DNA of 22,529 nucleotides from a virus, in IMG/VR virus record IMGVR_UViG_3300042197_001045, positions 1-22,529 of that record. One strand, 5' to 3'. Of the stretch, positions 21,385 to 22,529 are shown one piece after another. How positions within the stretch are numbered: the stretch's first letter is position 1; every line of letters begins with the position of its first letter. A program made the translations under genes and the position numbers. A model generated the notes under the pieces. It saw nothing but the letters and a program-made list of their open reading frames with translations, made no database searches and had not been told where the DNA came from.

Positions 21385-22529
21385 TGTTGTAATCCCTTCA
21401 TATATTGATTGTTGTTGCTACTAATATTCATAGAACCTCTAATCATAGACACATCGTCTCGGTCTAAACCTTTAATTAACGCTACATCTAAAACATCTTT
21501 AAAGTTCCATCCGATTTGTAATAGGTCTCGCATATTAATTATCTCACGATATGATATAACCTTTTTGATACCACAATGTTTGATTGCTTTTCGGAAATCT
21601 CTTGCGAAATCTAATAACTCAATATCAGTAGTAAGCGAGTTTTCGATTTGTGTAGAGTAATTAATTTCCACGAATAAGAATCGGTTGAGTGTTGCTTGGT
21701 CAAGTTCATTTCGTGAATTGTATTCGCGAGATGCTCCTGAACCTTTAGTATTACCTGCCGCAATAACTCGGAAATCTTTATGTGCTTTGACTTGACCAAC
21801 GCCGGGGAAAGTAAAGTATCCGTTAGCGAGTGCAGCATTTAATAGGATAAGAACTTCAGCGACCGATGCGTCCATTTCGTCAAGCATATAGAGACCGCCT
21901 TTAGTAAATGCTCGGTAAAATTCCGTTTCAACGTATTTACCATTCGCATCAGTATAACCTTCTAAAGAGAAACCATTTTGAACAGCGTTATTGAAATAGA
22001 AGTCAGTTTGAAGTGCCTTAGCGATTTGATGAGCGATAATGTTTTTACCGGTTCCGCTTGGTCCATATAGATAGACCGCTTTGCCAATTTGAACTAATTG
22101 GAGAACTTGTTCGAACTTTTCGTGTGTTGTTTCTTTTAACACAACTTTATCTAAAACTTTTAGTTCGACTTGTTTGCTGATTGTTCCGTATTCAGATTTA
22201 ACAAATTCTTTTACATTCTCAATTGCTTTCTCAGCAACTTTAGGTGCGTATTCTTCAATCATCACCTTAGCGAGCGCTTTCTCAATCAAACCTAACGTCA
22301 TTGCTCCGTTGTCCATATCTTTCCCTTTTACCTCCTTGGGTTGTTCTACTGCTGTCGGTGTAGATTCCGTTGTTTGTGGTTTAGGCGTAGGCACATCGTT
22401 TCCGTTGACTTGAATGTAATCAATCACATTGCTTCTTGATAAAGCATATGAGATTGGTTTCTTATCAGTCGAACGAACATACTTCAGGAGTGAAGTAAAG
22501 TTTCCTTTAAATAACTCATAAGCATCTTT
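21366..22529 (-). CDS. MoxR-type AAA+ ATPase (partial at window edge)
   Basis: The frame is open to the right edge. The first possible start in the window is a GTG at 22427, but 34 further in-frame codons (ending ISYALSRSNVIDY) lie upstream, and the true start is probably outside. Numbering from that GTG: a Pro/Thr-rich linker (12-35), a helical part, Walker A GPSGTGKN at 122-129, LYMLDEMD (Walker B) at 179-186, AAGNTKG (sensor 1, N226) and LNRF (R249, likely arginine finger). Asn replaces the usual Thr/Ser after the Walker lysine, as I recall from related phage ATPases. Works with the VWA-like protein downstream, probably as a chaperone-like remodeller. Confidence 0.88.
   Translation of the reverse strand, partial: KDAYELFKGNFTSLLKYVRSTDKKPISYALSRSNVIDYIQVNGNDVPTPKPQTTESTPTAVEQPKEVKGKDMDNGAMTLGLIEKALAKVMIEEYAPKVAEKAIENVKEFVKSEYGTISKQVELKVLDKVVLKETTHEKFEQVLQLVQIGKAVYLYGPSGTGKNIIAHQIAKALQTDFYFNNAVQNGFSLEGYTDANGKYVETEFYRAFTKGGLYMLDEMDASVAEVLILLNAALANGYFTFPGVGQVKAHKDFRVIAAGNTKGSGASREYNSRNELDQATLNRFLFVEINYSTQIENSLTTDIELLDFARDFRKAIKHCGIKKVISYREIINMRDLLQIGWNFKDVLDVALIKGLDRDDVSMIRGSMNISSNNNQYMKGLQQWLEAK

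Noticed and set aside
1-22529. Alternative genetic code, CRISPR array, tRNA genes, integrase or insertion sequence
   Set aside because: Genes close at TGA with coupled starts and use TGG for Trp. No regularly spaced repeats, tRNA-like cloverleaf, recombinase motif or transposase was seen by eye.

Overview
The window is a 22.5 kb piece of a tailed double-stranded DNA phage or prophage. Every gene I can support reads on the minus strand, so transcription runs from high to low coordinates. A low-GC Gram-positive (Firmicutes-type) host is likely. The DNA is AT-rich, most genes have strong AAGGAGG-like ribosome binding sites, several promoters look sigma-A-like, the terminase and portal resemble families common in phages of these hosts, and the one lipoprotein has a short leader. 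TGA is used as a normal stop, so the recoded mycoplasma genetic code is not in use. No tRNA, rRNA, CRISPR array, integrase or insertion sequence was seen.

In order of transcription, the right part (22529 to about 15199) is the replication and recombination block. It holds a MoxR-type AAA+ ATPase (cut by the window edge), its VWA-like partner, a small XRE-type regulator with its own operator-bearing promoter, an unknown protein, a Sak4-like RecA-fold ATPase, a PD-(D/E)XK exonuclease, an SSB-like DUF669 protein, a large PrimPol plus SF3 helicase protein and a RecU-like resolvase. From 15153 to 10629 there is a second early-type run: an MNIFVLD-family protein, three small unknowns, an SF2 helicase, then eight small unknown proteins. 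Two promoters in this part share an exact 20-base element.

From 10619 down to 8338 lies an accessory island. A clear promoter with a 20-base palindromic operator precedes a 78-residue protein, an ABC-importer permease and its lipoprotein substrate-binding protein. No ATPase subunit is present. A 19-base inverted repeat flanks the permease start codon, and a 183-base structured non-coding gap closes the island.

Then comes a ParB-like / PAPS-reductase-like (IbrA-type) / ParB-like cassette, directly followed by the small and large terminase subunits and the portal. Downstream of the portal is a tight string of seven small proteins (37 to 197 residues). Most begin with the same short basic tag, roughly [F]Y-x-[K/R]-P-K-x-K, and many end in a lysine tail that also supplies the next ribosome binding site. 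The window ends inside a probable minor head protein.

The most unusual parts are the importer genes, the ParB-PAPS-ParB cassette, and the tagged small-protein array.
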